Below, in pieces: positions 25,204-32,559 of a stretch of DNA of 64,000 bases. How positions within the stretch are numbered: the stretch's first letter is position 1; each line of letters opens with the position of its first letter. Location: assembly GCF_030271515.1 (NCBI RefSeq), contig NZ_JASCXI010000002.1:806001-870000 (forward strand), in the 5' to 3' direction. The position numbers and the translations under genes were made by a program. Source of the DNA: Erythrobacter oryzae. Its GTDB lineage: Bacteria; Pseudomonadota; Alphaproteobacteria; Sphingomonadales; Sphingomonadaceae. Under the pieces are notes generated by a model. That model worked only from the letters and a program-made list of their open reading frames with translations. It was not told where the DNA came from and ran no database searches.

Positions 25204-25893
25204 CTACCGCCCCGAAATATCCTGCAACATCCCCGCATCGAGCAGCGCGATGCCGCGCTTCCCCTCGCGGCGGATCGCGCCCATGTCCTCCAGTTCGCCG
25301 AGCTTGCGGCTGACGGTCTCGATCGTCAGGCCGAGCATGTTGGCGATCTCGCCGCGGGTCAGCGGTAGCTCGAAATGCGAGGCGAGGTGGCACGAGCTCT
25401 CGCTCGCCGCGCCCGCGAAATCGTGGAGCAGCGCCGCGAGCCGCGCCTCGGCGCTGGCGTGGCCGGTGAGTTCGAGGAGGTTGCGCGTCGCCAGCAGGTC
25501 CGCCTGGCTGCGGCGCAGCAGCGCGCGGGCAAGGGCGGGATAATCCTCGATCGCGCGTTCGATGTCGGCGCGGGCGAAGGTGCACAGGCGGCTCTCGGTC
25601 AGCGCCACCACGTCGTGATGCGCGAAAGGCGCGAACAGCTCGCCGATGAAGCCCGCCGGGTGGACGAGCGCGAGGATCTGCTCGTTGCCGTCTACATCGA
25701 TCGCCGAGACCTTCAATGCGCCGGTCAGCAGTGTTGCGCAGGCCGCTTCCTCGTCGCCCGCGGCGAACAGCATCTCGCCGCGCTTCAGCGTGCGGGTGCG
25801 GCCCGCGGCGGCCATCGCGTCGCGTTCCTCGGGGGTGAGCACCGCGCAGGCCGCGGTCTCCTTCACCGGGCAGGTGGCGCAGGCGAGGTTCAT
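25204..25893 (-). CDS. Crp/Fnr family transcriptional regulator, FNR-type with candidate 4Fe-4S cysteines
   Basis: This is a 229-residue regulator. N-terminal Cys5, Cys8 and Cys16 (NLACATCPVKETAAC) plus Cys104 in ESRLCTFARAD match the four-cysteine pattern of oxygen-sensing FNR proteins. The cyclic-nucleotide-binding-like fold spans about 20-130. The C-terminal helix-turn-helix LTRGEIANMLGLTIETVSRK has the E-x-x-S-R recognition residues that read TTGA/TCAA half-sites. I chose the ATG at 25893, which overlaps the upstream lipoprotein TGA; a GTG at 25911 is possible. It should act as an anaerobic activator; the nearby FNR box is a natural target. Confidence 0.9.
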   Translation of the reverse strand: MNLACATCPVKETAACAVLTPEERDAMAAAGRTRTLKRGEMLFAAGDEEAACATLLTGALKVSAIDVDGNEQILALVHPAGFIGELFAPFAHHDVVALTESRLCTFARADIERAIEDYPALARALLRRSQADLLATRNLLELTGHASAEARLAALLHDFAGAASESSCHLASHFELPLTRGEIANMLGLTIETVSRKLGELEDMGAIRREGKRGIALLDAGMLQDISGR

Positions 25894-26393
25894 GATTCCA
25901 CCACTCCCCACAAACGCGCGATGGTCTCGTCCTCGCGGGCGAGGGTCGCGGCGACTTCGCTTTGCGCGGCGGCCAGCGCCGGATCGGGGCTGAGCGCATT
26001 CGCGGCCTCGGCGGCAAGGCTGTCGAGCGCCGCGAGCGCGGCGGCAGTCTTCCCGCGAAGGGTGTCGAGTTCGGCGAGCACGGTCAGCGCTGCTGCGTAG
26101 GAGCCGCTCTCGGCGGACTGGCCGGCGGCCGCACGGGCCAGCGCGTCCGCTTCGCGCGAGCGGGCGGCAAAGGCGCTGTCGGCGCTCGCGGCTGCCGCGC
26201 GCAGTTCGGCGAGGCGGGCCGGATCGGTCGCGGGGCGAATCGGGGCGGGCGGCGGTGCCGGGCTGGCGGGGGCCACGCCGCTCTCGAACGGGCGCATCGC
26301 GAGCGAGGGGTAGTCGCCCTTGCTCCCCGCGCAGGCTGGCAGACCCGCAGCCAGCAGAATGATAATGGCGGTTTTTGTCAGATGTGCGCGCAT
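25890..26393 (-). CDS. Putative lipoprotein with Ala-rich helical domain
   Basis: This 167-residue protein starts at the ATG at 26393 with a lipoprotein signal peptide whose lipobox is GLPAC (Cys21). A Pro/Ala linker (ASPAPPPAPIRPA) is followed by an Ala/Glu/Arg-rich region with heptad-like spacing (about 75-165), probably coiled-coil. The family is unknown. It overlaps the FNR-like gene by 4 bases, so both are one transcript. The ORF is open far upstream, but the signal peptide fixes this start. Confidence 0.8.
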   Translation of the reverse strand: MRAHLTKTAIIILLAAGLPACAGSKGDYPSLAMRPFESGVAPASPAPPPAPIRPATDPARLAELRAAAASADSAFAARSREADALARAAAGQSAESGSYAAALTVLAELDTLRGKTAAALAALDSLAAEAANALSPDPALAAAQSEVAATLAREDETIARLWGVVES

Positions 26394-26417
26394 AAAGATC
26401 CCATGTCCTGTTACCAT

Positions 26418-26441
26418 GACACTTCGCGCTGGCAAAGTGTC
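26418..26441. promoter_or_regulatory. Candidate operator dyad upstream of the lipoprotein-fnr unit
   Basis: GACACTT (26418-26424) and AAGTGTC (26435-26441) form a perfect 7-bp dyad with a 10-base gap, 25-48 bases upstream of the lipoprotein start and about 55 bases before the rplU promoter. Position and symmetry fit a regulator site; the regulator is unknown. Confidence 0.35.
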
Positions 26442-26493
26442 CTGACGCGTCGGTTCATCCGACTTTTTGGTGACGGGGGCGGCGCGAGGGGCG

Positions 26494-26522
26494 TTGACTT
26501 GGGCCCGCCTTTCCCCTAACGG
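26494..26522 (+). promoter_or_regulatory. Candidate sigma-70 promoter of rplU-rpmA
   Basis: TTGACT (26494-26499), exactly 17 bases, and TAACGG (26517-26522) precede rplU with a leader of about 100 bases. The leader holds a G/C-rich stem (GGGGC 26537-26541 with GCCCC 26555-26559) and a T-run at 26573-26577, which could serve autogenous control. Confidence 0.55.
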
Positions 26523-26629
26523 CACGCCTTCTTTACGGGGCTGCATCTGCGCAGGCCCCGCATTGCCGTTCGGTTTTTGTGGCGTGAGTCGCTCGGCCGG
26601 ACACCGCACAGACAAGAGAGTTTAGAGCC

Positions 26630-27010
26630 ATGTTCGCTGTAGTGCGCACGGGCGGCAAGCAATATCGGGTTGCCGCCGGAGACAAGATTGCCGTTGAAAA
26701 GCTCGCGGGCGAAGCCGGCGACACGATCACGCTGGGCGATGTCCTGCTGGCCGGTGAAGGCGAGACCCTCGCCGATGCCAAGGCAGTGACTGTTTCGGCC
26801 GAGATCATCGCCCAGGCCAAGAGCGAGAAGGTGGTCGTCTTCAAGAAGCGCCGCCGCCACAACTATCGCCGCAAGAACGGCCACCGCCAGCAGATGACCC
26901 TGCTGCGCATCACCGCCGTGGGTGCGGGCGAAGCCGCCAAGCCGGCCAAGAAGGCCGCTGCCAAGAAGACCAAGACCGAAGCCGCCGAAGCGGCTCCCTC
27001 GGCCGAATAA
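26630..27010 (+). CDS. rplU: 50S ribosomal protein L21
   Basis: This 126-residue protein starts with [19 protein letters not shown], the standard L21 start, and contains [19 protein letters not shown], its rRNA-binding block. After the ~100-residue core, a Lys/Ala-rich tail ([20 protein letters not shown]) extends it by about 25 residues, as often seen in sphingomonads. It is followed 14 bases later by rpmA. Confidence 0.97.
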   Translation: MFAVVRTGGKQYRVAAGDKIAVEKLAGEAGDTITLGDVLLAGEGETLADAKAVTVSAEIIAQAKSEKVVVFKKRRRHNYRRKNGHRQQMTLLRITAVGAGEAAKPAKKAAAKKTKTEAAEAAPSAE

Positions 27011-27024
27011 GGAGCGACTGAACC

Positions 27025-27294
27025 ATGGCACACAAGAAAGCAGGCGGTTCGTCGCGCAACGGTCGTGATTCGGCCGGTCGTCGCCTTGGCGTGAAGAAGT
27101 TCGGCGGTCAGGAAGTGATCGGCGGCAACATTATCATCCGTCAGCGCGGCACCAAGGTGTACCCGGGCGTGAACGTGGGCATGGGCAAGGACCACACCCT
27201 CTACTCGCTTACCGACGGCGTCGTCCGCTTCCACGCGGGCAAGCTCGGCCGAAAGTACGTCTCGGTCGACGCCATGGCCGAAGCGGCCGAATAA
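27025..27294 (+). CDS. rpmA: 50S ribosomal protein L27
   Basis: This 89-residue L27 has the classical N-terminus [20 protein letters not shown], which reaches the peptidyl transferase centre, and ends with [13 protein letters not shown]. It forms the usual rplU-rpmA pair. obgE, which often follows, is absent here; a structured RNA region follows instead. Confidence 0.97.
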   Translation: MAHKKAGGSSRNGRDSAGRRLGVKKFGGQEVIGGNIIIRQRGTKVYPGVNVGMGKDHTLYSLTDGVVRFHAGKLGRKYVSVDAMAEAAE

Positions 27295-27323
27295 GCGGAC
27301 GATTCGCTGAAGGGATCGTCCGC
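27295..27323 (+). other. Stem-loop immediately after rpmA
   Basis: GCGGACGAT (27295-27303) and ATCGTCCGC (27315-27323) form a perfect 9-bp stem with an 11-base loop directly after the rpmA stop. There is no U-run, so it may protect the mRNA end or be the first helix of the RNA described next. Confidence 0.6.
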
Positions 27324-27324
27324 A

Positions 27325-27407
27325 AGGATGGTCCCGGAGGGTGCAAGACCCTCCAGATGAGGGAGACAGGACCGTCCTCGAAAGCGAGGGGGTCCGTCTC
27401 CCTTTTT
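27325..27407 (+). ncRNA. Structured RNA with alternative helices ending in a strong intrinsic terminator
   Basis: The 3' hairpin pairs GGGAGAC (27361-27367) with GTCTCCC (27396-27402), GGACC (27369-27373) with GGTCC (27391-27395) and CCTCG with CGAGG around AAAG, and is followed by TTTTT (27403-27407). Upstream, AGGATGGTCC (27325-27334) can instead pair with GGACCGTCCT (27369-27378), ten pairs with one G-U, enclosing the hairpin GGAGGGT/ACCCTCC (27336-27342/27348-27354). The two folds exclude each other, as in a riboswitch or attenuator, or this is an sRNA terminator with extra folding. The next gene (GNAT) starts about 100 bases later. I do not recognise a known family. Bases 27408-27509 contain only a CGCGGAA/TTTCGCG dyad. 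Confidence 0.6.
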
Positions 27408-27509
27408 CGTTCTCCCTCGAAAAACCGCGGAATTCAAAAGTTTCGCGGCCACGAAATTGTCATGCGTCAGCCCTAGGGGCGGACGCGGGGCGAGGTAGGG
27501 AGAACTCTC

Positions 27510-28046
27510 GTGTTCCATCGCAGCGAAAGACTGTTCCTGAGGCCCGCTTTCCCCGAGGATTGCGGCGCAATTCTCGCAGGCATCGGCGAGGAAAGCATCG
27601 TCAAGAACCTCGCCCGCGCGCCGTGGCCCTATACGCTGGATGATGCGAAGAGCTTTGCCGCGATGCCGCAGGACATGCGCCTTCCGCACTTCCTCGTGAC
27701 GCTGCCCGGCGTGGGCGTGATCGGCTCGGCCGGGATGGGCGAGCATGAGGGCGAGCCCGAGATTGGCTACTGGATCGCGCGCGACCATTGGGGCCGCGGC
27801 TATGCCACCGAAGCGGCGGGCGCGGTGCTGAAGATCGCGCGCACGCTCGGGCACCGGCGGGTGGTCGCGGGGCACTTCGCCGACAATCCGGCATCGGGCA
27901 AGGTTCTGAGGAAGCTTGGTTTCGTTCCCACAGGGCGGCCGGGTCAGCGGTTCAGCGCCGGGCGCGGGTGCGCGGTCGAATCGGTCGAGTATGCCCTCGA
28001 TCTGGAGGCCGACATGGACCCCGCGCCATTCGCCCGCGCTGCCTGA
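27510..28046 (+). CDS. GNAT family N-acetyltransferase
   Basis: This is a 178-residue GNAT of the RimJ/RimL type with a GTG start and a good Shine-Dalgarno region (GAGGTAGGGAG). SERLFLRPAFPEDC is the N-terminal strand-helix. EIGYWIARDHWGRGYATEAA is the acetyl-CoA binding motif A, and NPASGKVLRKLGFVPTG is motif B. The substrate is not predictable. Transcription may be controlled by the attenuator-like RNA upstream. Confidence 0.88.
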   Translation: MFHRSERLFLRPAFPEDCGAILAGIGEESIVKNLARAPWPYTLDDAKSFAAMPQDMRLPHFLVTLPGVGVIGSAGMGEHEGEPEIGYWIARDHWGRGYATEAAGAVLKIARTLGHRRVVAGHFADNPASGKVLRKLGFVPTGRPGQRFSAGRGCAVESVEYALDLEADMDPAPFARAA

Positions 28047-28117
28047 GCGGTACCGCGGGGGACGCGGCGGGCGCGCGGCTTGTTCGCACCTGCAAAATCC
28101 CCTAGGGCTGCGGGCAT

Positions 28118-28714
28118 ATGGTCGCCAGAAAGAGACTGACTCCCGAGGAATCGCGCAGCACCGCGCTCGAAGCCGCGCGCGCGCTGCTGATCGAGACGGG
28201 GCCGCAATCGGTTACGCTCAAGGCAGTCTCGGCGCGCATCGGGCGCACCCATGCGAACCTGCTGCACCACTTCGGCTCGGCTTCCGGGCTTCAGCGCGCG
28301 CTCGCCGAGCATCTCGCGCGCACGGTGTGCGAGACGATCCTTCAGGCGGTGCACGCCAGCCGCGCCGGGCTGGGCTCGGCGCGCGAGGTGGTCGACCTCG
28401 CTTTCGACGCCTTCGACCGCGAGGGCGCGGGCGCGCTCACCAGCTGGATGCTGCTGACGGGGAACGAGGACGCGCTCGACCCGATCATCTCGGTGATCCA
28501 CGATCTGCTCGACGAACTCGCGCCGACCGAGACGCCCGAGCATATCGCCGAGCGGCGGCTCCACCGCGATACGCTGTCGCTGGTGCTGATGGCGCTGGGC
28601 GATGCACTGATCGGCGGGCCGCTGGCGAAGTCGCTCGAACTGCCGCGCGATGCGGCGCGCGAGCGGGCGACGGCGATGCTCGAAGCGAGCTTCGCCGAGC
28701 ACCAGACGGCTTAG
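28118..28714 (+). CDS. TetR family transcriptional regulator
   Basis: This 198-residue regulator has an N-terminal TetR helix-turn-helix, with VTLKAVSARIGRTHANLLHH as the DNA-binding segment, where LLHHFGS replaces the usual LYYHF. The C-terminal ligand domain has no recognisable specificity. The stop overlaps the convergent ygfZ stop by 4 bases. It lies 71 bases after the GNAT gene. Confidence 0.86.
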   Translation: MVARKRLTPEESRSTALEAARALLIETGPQSVTLKAVSARIGRTHANLLHHFGSASGLQRALAEHLARTVCETILQAVHASRAGLGSAREVVDLAFDAFDREGAGALTSWMLLTGNEDALDPIISVIHDLLDELAPTETPEHIAERRLHRDTLSLVLMALGDALIGGPLAKSLELPRDAARERATAMLEASFAEHQTA

Positions 28715-29445
28715 GCGTCGCTGCCGACCACCCCGGCGCGCTGCCATGCGGGCAGGGCGGCGGGATCGAGATTTTCCACCCGCAAGTGATCGACCGCGAG
28801 ACCGAGATTGTCGTAGGCAGCCACCCGCCGCGCCTCGTCCGAGGTGGCCAGTGGCACCACCACCAGCCGGCGGTTGACCTTCTGCCGCCAATTCATCCGC
28901 GCGGTGTTCTCCTGCCCGACATAACAACCCTTGGTGAAGCTGACGCCATTGAGCTCCACCGCATTGGTTTCGAGCCACAGGATATCGCCCATCTCCGCGC
29001 GCCCCTCGGGCACGCCGAGCGCGAGGCGGTGGGCGAGCCACGCGGCGTCGGCACTCTCGCCCTCCGGGGCTGCGAGCCAGCGGTGGCCGAGTTCGGGGAG
29101 GCGGGGGTCGGAGGGGCCCCCTCGCTGCGCTTCGGGGGCCCAGTGGACGGCCAGCGCTTCATCGCGGGCGATCGCGATCTTGCGGCGCAGGCGGTACATC
29201 GACAGGCGCTTCGCCAGCTCGTCCGCATGCACGGCCTCGCAATCGAGCAGCAGGTCGGCCCCGTCGCCCCACACCAGAAAGTCGAACAGGTGCTTGCCTT
29301 GCGCGGAAAGCAGCGCGGCGTAGCAGGGGAGCGGGCCGGTCACGTCGTTGGTGACGAGGCCTTGCAGGAAGGCGGCGACATCCTCGGCCTCGTCGAGCGG
29401 CGAGAGGCGGATGATCGCGCGGGTGGTCAGCAGGGTTGCACTCAT
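28711..29445 (-). CDS. ygfZ: YgfZ/GcvT-type folate-binding protein
   Basis: This 244-residue protein is shorter than E. coli YgfZ (326). FLQGLVTNDVTG and the signature SFTKGCYVGQENTARMNWR, containing K-G-C-Y-x-G-Q-E, identify it. YgfZ uses tetrahydrofolate to support Fe-S cluster maturation, for example of MiaB. It is divergent from pyrC, with 38 bases between the starts. Confidence 0.9.
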   Translation of the reverse strand: MSATLLTTRAIIRLSPLDEAEDVAAFLQGLVTNDVTGPLPCYAALLSAQGKHLFDFLVWGDGADLLLDCEAVHADELAKRLSMYRLRRKIAIARDEALAVHWAPEAQRGGPSDPRLPELGHRWLAAPEGESADAAWLAHRLALGVPEGRAEMGDILWLETNAVELNGVSFTKGCYVGQENTARMNWRQKVNRRLVVVPLATSDEARRVAAYDNLGLAVDHLRVENLDPAALPAWQRAGVVGSDA

Positions 29446-29483
29446 GGGTGACAGATAGGCATGGCCGCCGCTAAGGGGAAGCC

Positions 29484-30521
29484 ATGAGCGACCGCCTGAC
29501 CATCCGCCGCCCCGACGACTGGCACCTCCATTTCCGCGATGGCGACATCATGCGCGAGGTGGTGCCCTATACCGCGCGCCAGTTCGCCCGGGCGATCGTG
29601 ATGCCCAATCTCACTCCGCCGGTGACGACCACAGCGCTCGCGGCGGCCTATCGCGACCGTATCCGCGCGGCGGTGCCCGAGGGTGTCAGCTTCGAGCCGC
29701 TGATGACCTGCTACCTCACCGACACCACCGACGCCGACGATCTGGCGCGGGGTGCTGCTGAGGGCGTCTTCACCGCAGCCAAGATGTATCCCGCCAACGC
29801 CACCACCAACTCGGCGGCGGGCGTGACCAATGTCGAGAACCTCTATCCCGTCCTCGCGCGGATGGAGGCCGAGGATATCGTGCTGTGCATCCACGGCGAG
29901 GTGACGGATCACAGCGTCGACGTGTTCGACCGCGAGAAAGAGTTTATCGAGCGGCACTTGCGCGCGATTGTTGCGAACTTCCCGAAGCTGCGGGTGGTGT
30001 TCGAGCACATCACCACCAGCGACGCGGTGGACTTCGTGATGGAGGCCGGGCCGCAGGTCGCCGCCACGATCACACCGCAGCATTTGCACATCAACCGCAA
30101 CGCGATGCTGGTGGGCGGGATCCAGCCGCACAATTACTGCCTGCCGGTCGCCAAGCGCGAGAGCCACCGGCTGGCGCTGCGCAAGGCGGCGACGGGGGGG
30201 AGCCCGAAGTTCTTCCTCGGCACCGATTCGGCCCCGCATCTGAAGAAGGCCAAGGAGACCGCCTGCGGCTGCGCGGGGATTTTCGGCGCGCCCTATGCGC
30301 TCGAGAGCTACCTCACGGTGTTCGACGAGGAGGGCGCGCTCGATCACTTCGAGGGTTTTGCCTCGCTCCACGGCCCGGCTTTCTACAAGCTGCCGGTCAA
30401 TCAGGAGGCGGTGACGCTGGAGCGTGCCGAGGTGGCGGTGCCTGCCTGTCTGCACGTGACGGGCGAGGAGATCGTGCCGTGGCACGGCGGGCAGTCCTTG
30501 GGCTGGAAGTTCCTAGGCTGA
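29484..30521 (+). CDS. pyrC: Dihydroorotase
   Basis: This is a 345-residue class II (E. coli type) dihydroorotase, which cyclises carbamoyl-aspartate in pyrimidine synthesis. Zinc ligands are seen in WHLHFRDGD, the carboxylated Lys in AAKMYPANATTN, His in IHGEVTD, VVFEHITTSDAV and the Asp in FFLGTDSAPH. Length is normal. The 3' end overlaps the convergent rarD by 9 bases. Confidence 0.96.
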   Translation: MSDRLTIRRPDDWHLHFRDGDIMREVVPYTARQFARAIVMPNLTPPVTTTALAAAYRDRIRAAVPEGVSFEPLMTCYLTDTTDADDLARGAAEGVFTAAKMYPANATTNSAAGVTNVENLYPVLARMEAEDIVLCIHGEVTDHSVDVFDREKEFIERHLRAIVANFPKLRVVFEHITTSDAVDFVMEAGPQVAATITPQHLHINRNAMLVGGIQPHNYCLPVAKRESHRLALRKAATGGSPKFFLGTDSAPHLKKAKETACGCAGIFGAPYALESYLTVFDEEGALDHFEGFASLHGPAFYKLPVNQEAVTLERAEVAVPACLHVTGEEIVPWHGGQSLGWKFLG

Positions 30522-31436
30522 GGCCGCGCGCCGCTTGGCGAGCAGGTCCCACACGAACACCCCCACCGCCACCCAGATCAGCACGAAGCTCGCCAGCTTG
30601 GCGGGCGCGAGCGGCTGGTGGAACACGAACAGGCCGAGAAAGAACACGATCGTCGGCGAGAGATACTGGATGAAACCGAGCGTCGAATAGTCCATCCGCC
30701 GCGCGGCCAGCGCGAACAGCAGCAACGGCACAGCGGTGACCACGCCCGAGAAGATGATCAGCGCGCTCATCCACAGGTCCTGCCCGAAGGCCGAGCCTTG
30801 CGGGCTCAGCGCATACCACCCCGCGATCCCCGCCGCGATCGGCAGCAGGATCGCGCTCTCGATGGTGAGGCCGGGCAGCGAGCCCACGGCAACCTGTTTG
30901 CGAACAAGGCCATAGACGCCGAAGCTGAAACCGAGGCTGAGGCTGATCCACAGGCTCGTCAGCGTCTCGGCACCGGTCGCCAGCAGCGCCACGGCGAGCG
31001 CGGCGATGGCGACTGCGAGCCACTGGCGGCGGCTCAGCCTCTCGCCCAGCACCAGCGTGCCGAGCAGCACGTTGAGGAGCGGGTTGAGGTAATAGCCGAT
31101 GCTGGTCGCATAGACCTCGCCGTTCATGATCGCCCAGATGTAGACGAACCAGTTGATCCCGATCAGCACGCTGCTCGCCAGCAGGGCAAGGAGGCTCTTC
31201 GGGCTCTTCAGCGCATCCAGCAATTCGGGGAACTGGCGGCGCCAGGCGATGATCAGCAGGCACAGTGGCAAGGTCCAGATGATCCGCCAGCCGACGAATT
31301 CGAAGGCGGGGACGCTCTTCACCAGCACCAGATAGAGCGGCAGGAAGCCCCAGATCAGATAGGCCCCGAGCGCGGGCGCGAGACCCGAAGCCATGGGGGC
31401 CGAGGCCGGGGAAGAGGGTTCGGTGGACATGCTCAC
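30513..31436 (-). CDS. rarD: EamA family transporter RarD
   Basis: This 307-residue protein has ten predicted transmembrane helices and two EamA halves. GAYLIWGFLPLYLVLVKSV, EFVGWRIIWTLPLCL and GINWFVYIWAIMNGEVYATS, then LGYYLNPLLNVLLG-like segments, match RarD, the chloramphenicol-sensitive protein family. The substrate is unknown. It is convergent with pyrC. Confidence 0.93.
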   Translation of the reverse strand: MSMSTEPSSPASAPMASGLAPALGAYLIWGFLPLYLVLVKSVPAFEFVGWRIIWTLPLCLLIIAWRRQFPELLDALKSPKSLLALLASSVLIGINWFVYIWAIMNGEVYATSIGYYLNPLLNVLLGTLVLGERLSRRQWLAVAIAALAVALLATGAETLTSLWISLSLGFSFGVYGLVRKQVAVGSLPGLTIESAILLPIAAGIAGWYALSPQGSAFGQDLWMSALIIFSGVVTAVPLLLFALAARRMDYSTLGFIQYLSPTIVFFLGLFVFHQPLAPAKLASFVLIWVAVGVFVWDLLAKRRAASA

Positions 31437-31582
31437 GCGGCGTTAGGGGCGGGGCGGGGCTTAGGCAAGCGGGGCGCCTCGCTGAACGGCGGCTTTCACG
31501 CGCAGGGGCGATTCGTTCAGACTGACGTCGTTATAGATGAACGAAATCACCCTTGCGGACGCTCCCACCAAGCGGCCGCCGG

Positions 31583-31649
31583 CACGCGGGGCACCTTTGC
31601 CCTCCGCGTGGAAAGCGCCTCCGGGGCCTCGTGCTCCGGGGGCGTTTTC
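31583..31649 (+). ncRNA. Candidate small RNA or leader: two hairpins and a weak terminator
   Basis: CACGCGG (31583-31589) pairs with CCGCGTG (31604-31610), extended by an inner GGC/GCC. Directly after it, GAAAGCGCCTCCGG (31611-31624) pairs with CCGGGGGCGTTTTC (31636-31649) over 14 bases with two G-U pairs, giving TTTT at the 3' side. No gene on this strand ends here: pyrC ends 1.1 kb upstream and rarD runs the other way. The terminator therefore suggests a short transcript starting at 31437-31580, perhaps from a TATAGA-like box at 31532. It could also be the leader of the lipoprotein gene. The rest of 31437-31698 is unremarkable. Confidence 0.45.
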
Positions 31650-31698
31650 ATGGGGCGGGTGAGGGCCAAATTAACCATCCGCATGGCATGGCCGGGTG

Positions 31699-32418
31699 AT
31701 GCGCCGCGCTGTCATCCCTTTGGGGCTCCTGCCTCTTCTTGCTGCCTGCGGGCAGGGCGGGGACGCGGCTGCCGGGAGCGAGGGGCTGATCGCCACTGAT
31801 CCGGTGATCGCCCGCGCGCTCCATGATCCGCTGATGAGCGACCCCGATCTTGCCAGCCGCAACGAGGCAGCCTCGGCGATCGGCTTTGCCGACAGCGCCG
31901 CGCTGCCGGTGTTCGCCGGATCGAGCGAGGCGGCTGCCGCCGCGCGCGAGGCGATGCGGATCGAGTTATTGGAAAGCGGCCCGCTGCCTGATCTGCCCGC
32001 CGCCAGCAAGGCTTCCGGGCCTGCGGTGCTTGGGCCGATGTCGGGCGCGCAAGAGCTGCTCGCCGCGGTCGGTGCGCCGGGAACCTGCGCTGCGGGACTG
32101 AAGGAGGACTTCGCGCTTGCCGCCAAGCTGCCGCCTGCCGCCGCGATCCCGCCGCGCGCGATGGTGGTGCAGGCAGGCGCGAGCGCGGCCAAGGGCTGCG
32201 GCCTTACGATCATCCGCTATCTCACCCCCGCCGCGAGCGAGGACGTGCTGCAATACCACCACGTGAGTGCCGCGCGGGCGGGGCTCGAACCCGTCCGGCA
32301 CGCTGCGCCCGGCGACAGCATCGTGGGCCAAGGCAAGGGCACGGAGCGGCTGGTGGTCAGCCTCAGGAAAGCCGCCAATGGCCTCACCGGCGTGACGCTG
32401 GTCTACCGGAAGAATTAG
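31699..32418 (+). CDS. Putative lipoprotein of unknown function
   Basis: This 239-residue exported lipoprotein has signal MRRAVIPLGLLPLLAAC with the lipobox Cys17. The mature part is Ala-rich. Two Cys (APGTCAAGL and AAKGCGLTI) may form a disulfide in a folded C-terminal domain that includes a LQYHHVSAARAGLEP segment. I do not recognise the family. GTG at 31696 directly precedes the chosen ATG. The TAG stop is made of a TA and the first G of the MITE-like element, so the C-terminal end may have been set by that insertion. Confidence 0.75.
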   Translation: MRRAVIPLGLLPLLAACGQGGDAAAGSEGLIATDPVIARALHDPLMSDPDLASRNEAASAIGFADSAALPVFAGSSEAAAAAREAMRIELLESGPLPDLPAASKASGPAVLGPMSGAQELLAAVGAPGTCAAGLKEDFALAAKLPPAAAIPPRAMVVQAGASAAKGCGLTIIRYLTPAASEDVLQYHHVSAARAGLEPVRHAAPGDSIVGQGKGTERLVVSLRKAANGLTGVTLVYRKN

Positions 32419-32559
32419 GTTGTATCGACATTCAGATGATGGGGTGCCGAAAATGGTGCGTTTTCAGAACCCGGAGCGCAGCGGCCTGATGGGCCGTGAG
32501 CACCGGAAGTCTAGAAACGGGCCATTTGCAGGCCCTCAGCGCTGAATGTCGATACAACC
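32418..32559. mobile_element. MITE-like element, 142 bp, with 18-bp terminal inverted repeats and TA target duplication
   Basis: GGTTGTATCGACATTCAG (32418-32435) is perfectly inverted at 32542-32559 and flanked on both sides by TA (32416-32417 and 32560-32561), as for IS630/mariner or some IS5-family insertions. The interior has no coding capacity. Each end plus the flanking TA gives a TAG stop: one ends the lipoprotein gene, the other the astD-like gene on the minus strand. No transposase is in the window. The inner sequence may fold (GGGCC/GGCCC at the right end). Confidence 0.8.

Noticed and set aside
31437..31582. A sigma-70 promoter for the candidate RNA at 31583
   Set aside because: A TATAGA box is present at 31532 but no acceptable -35 lies 16-18 bases upstream, so no promoter was annotated.
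32418..32559. The MITE interior as a small gene
   Set aside because: No frame with a start codon and ribosome-binding site crosses the element, and stops occur in several frames.
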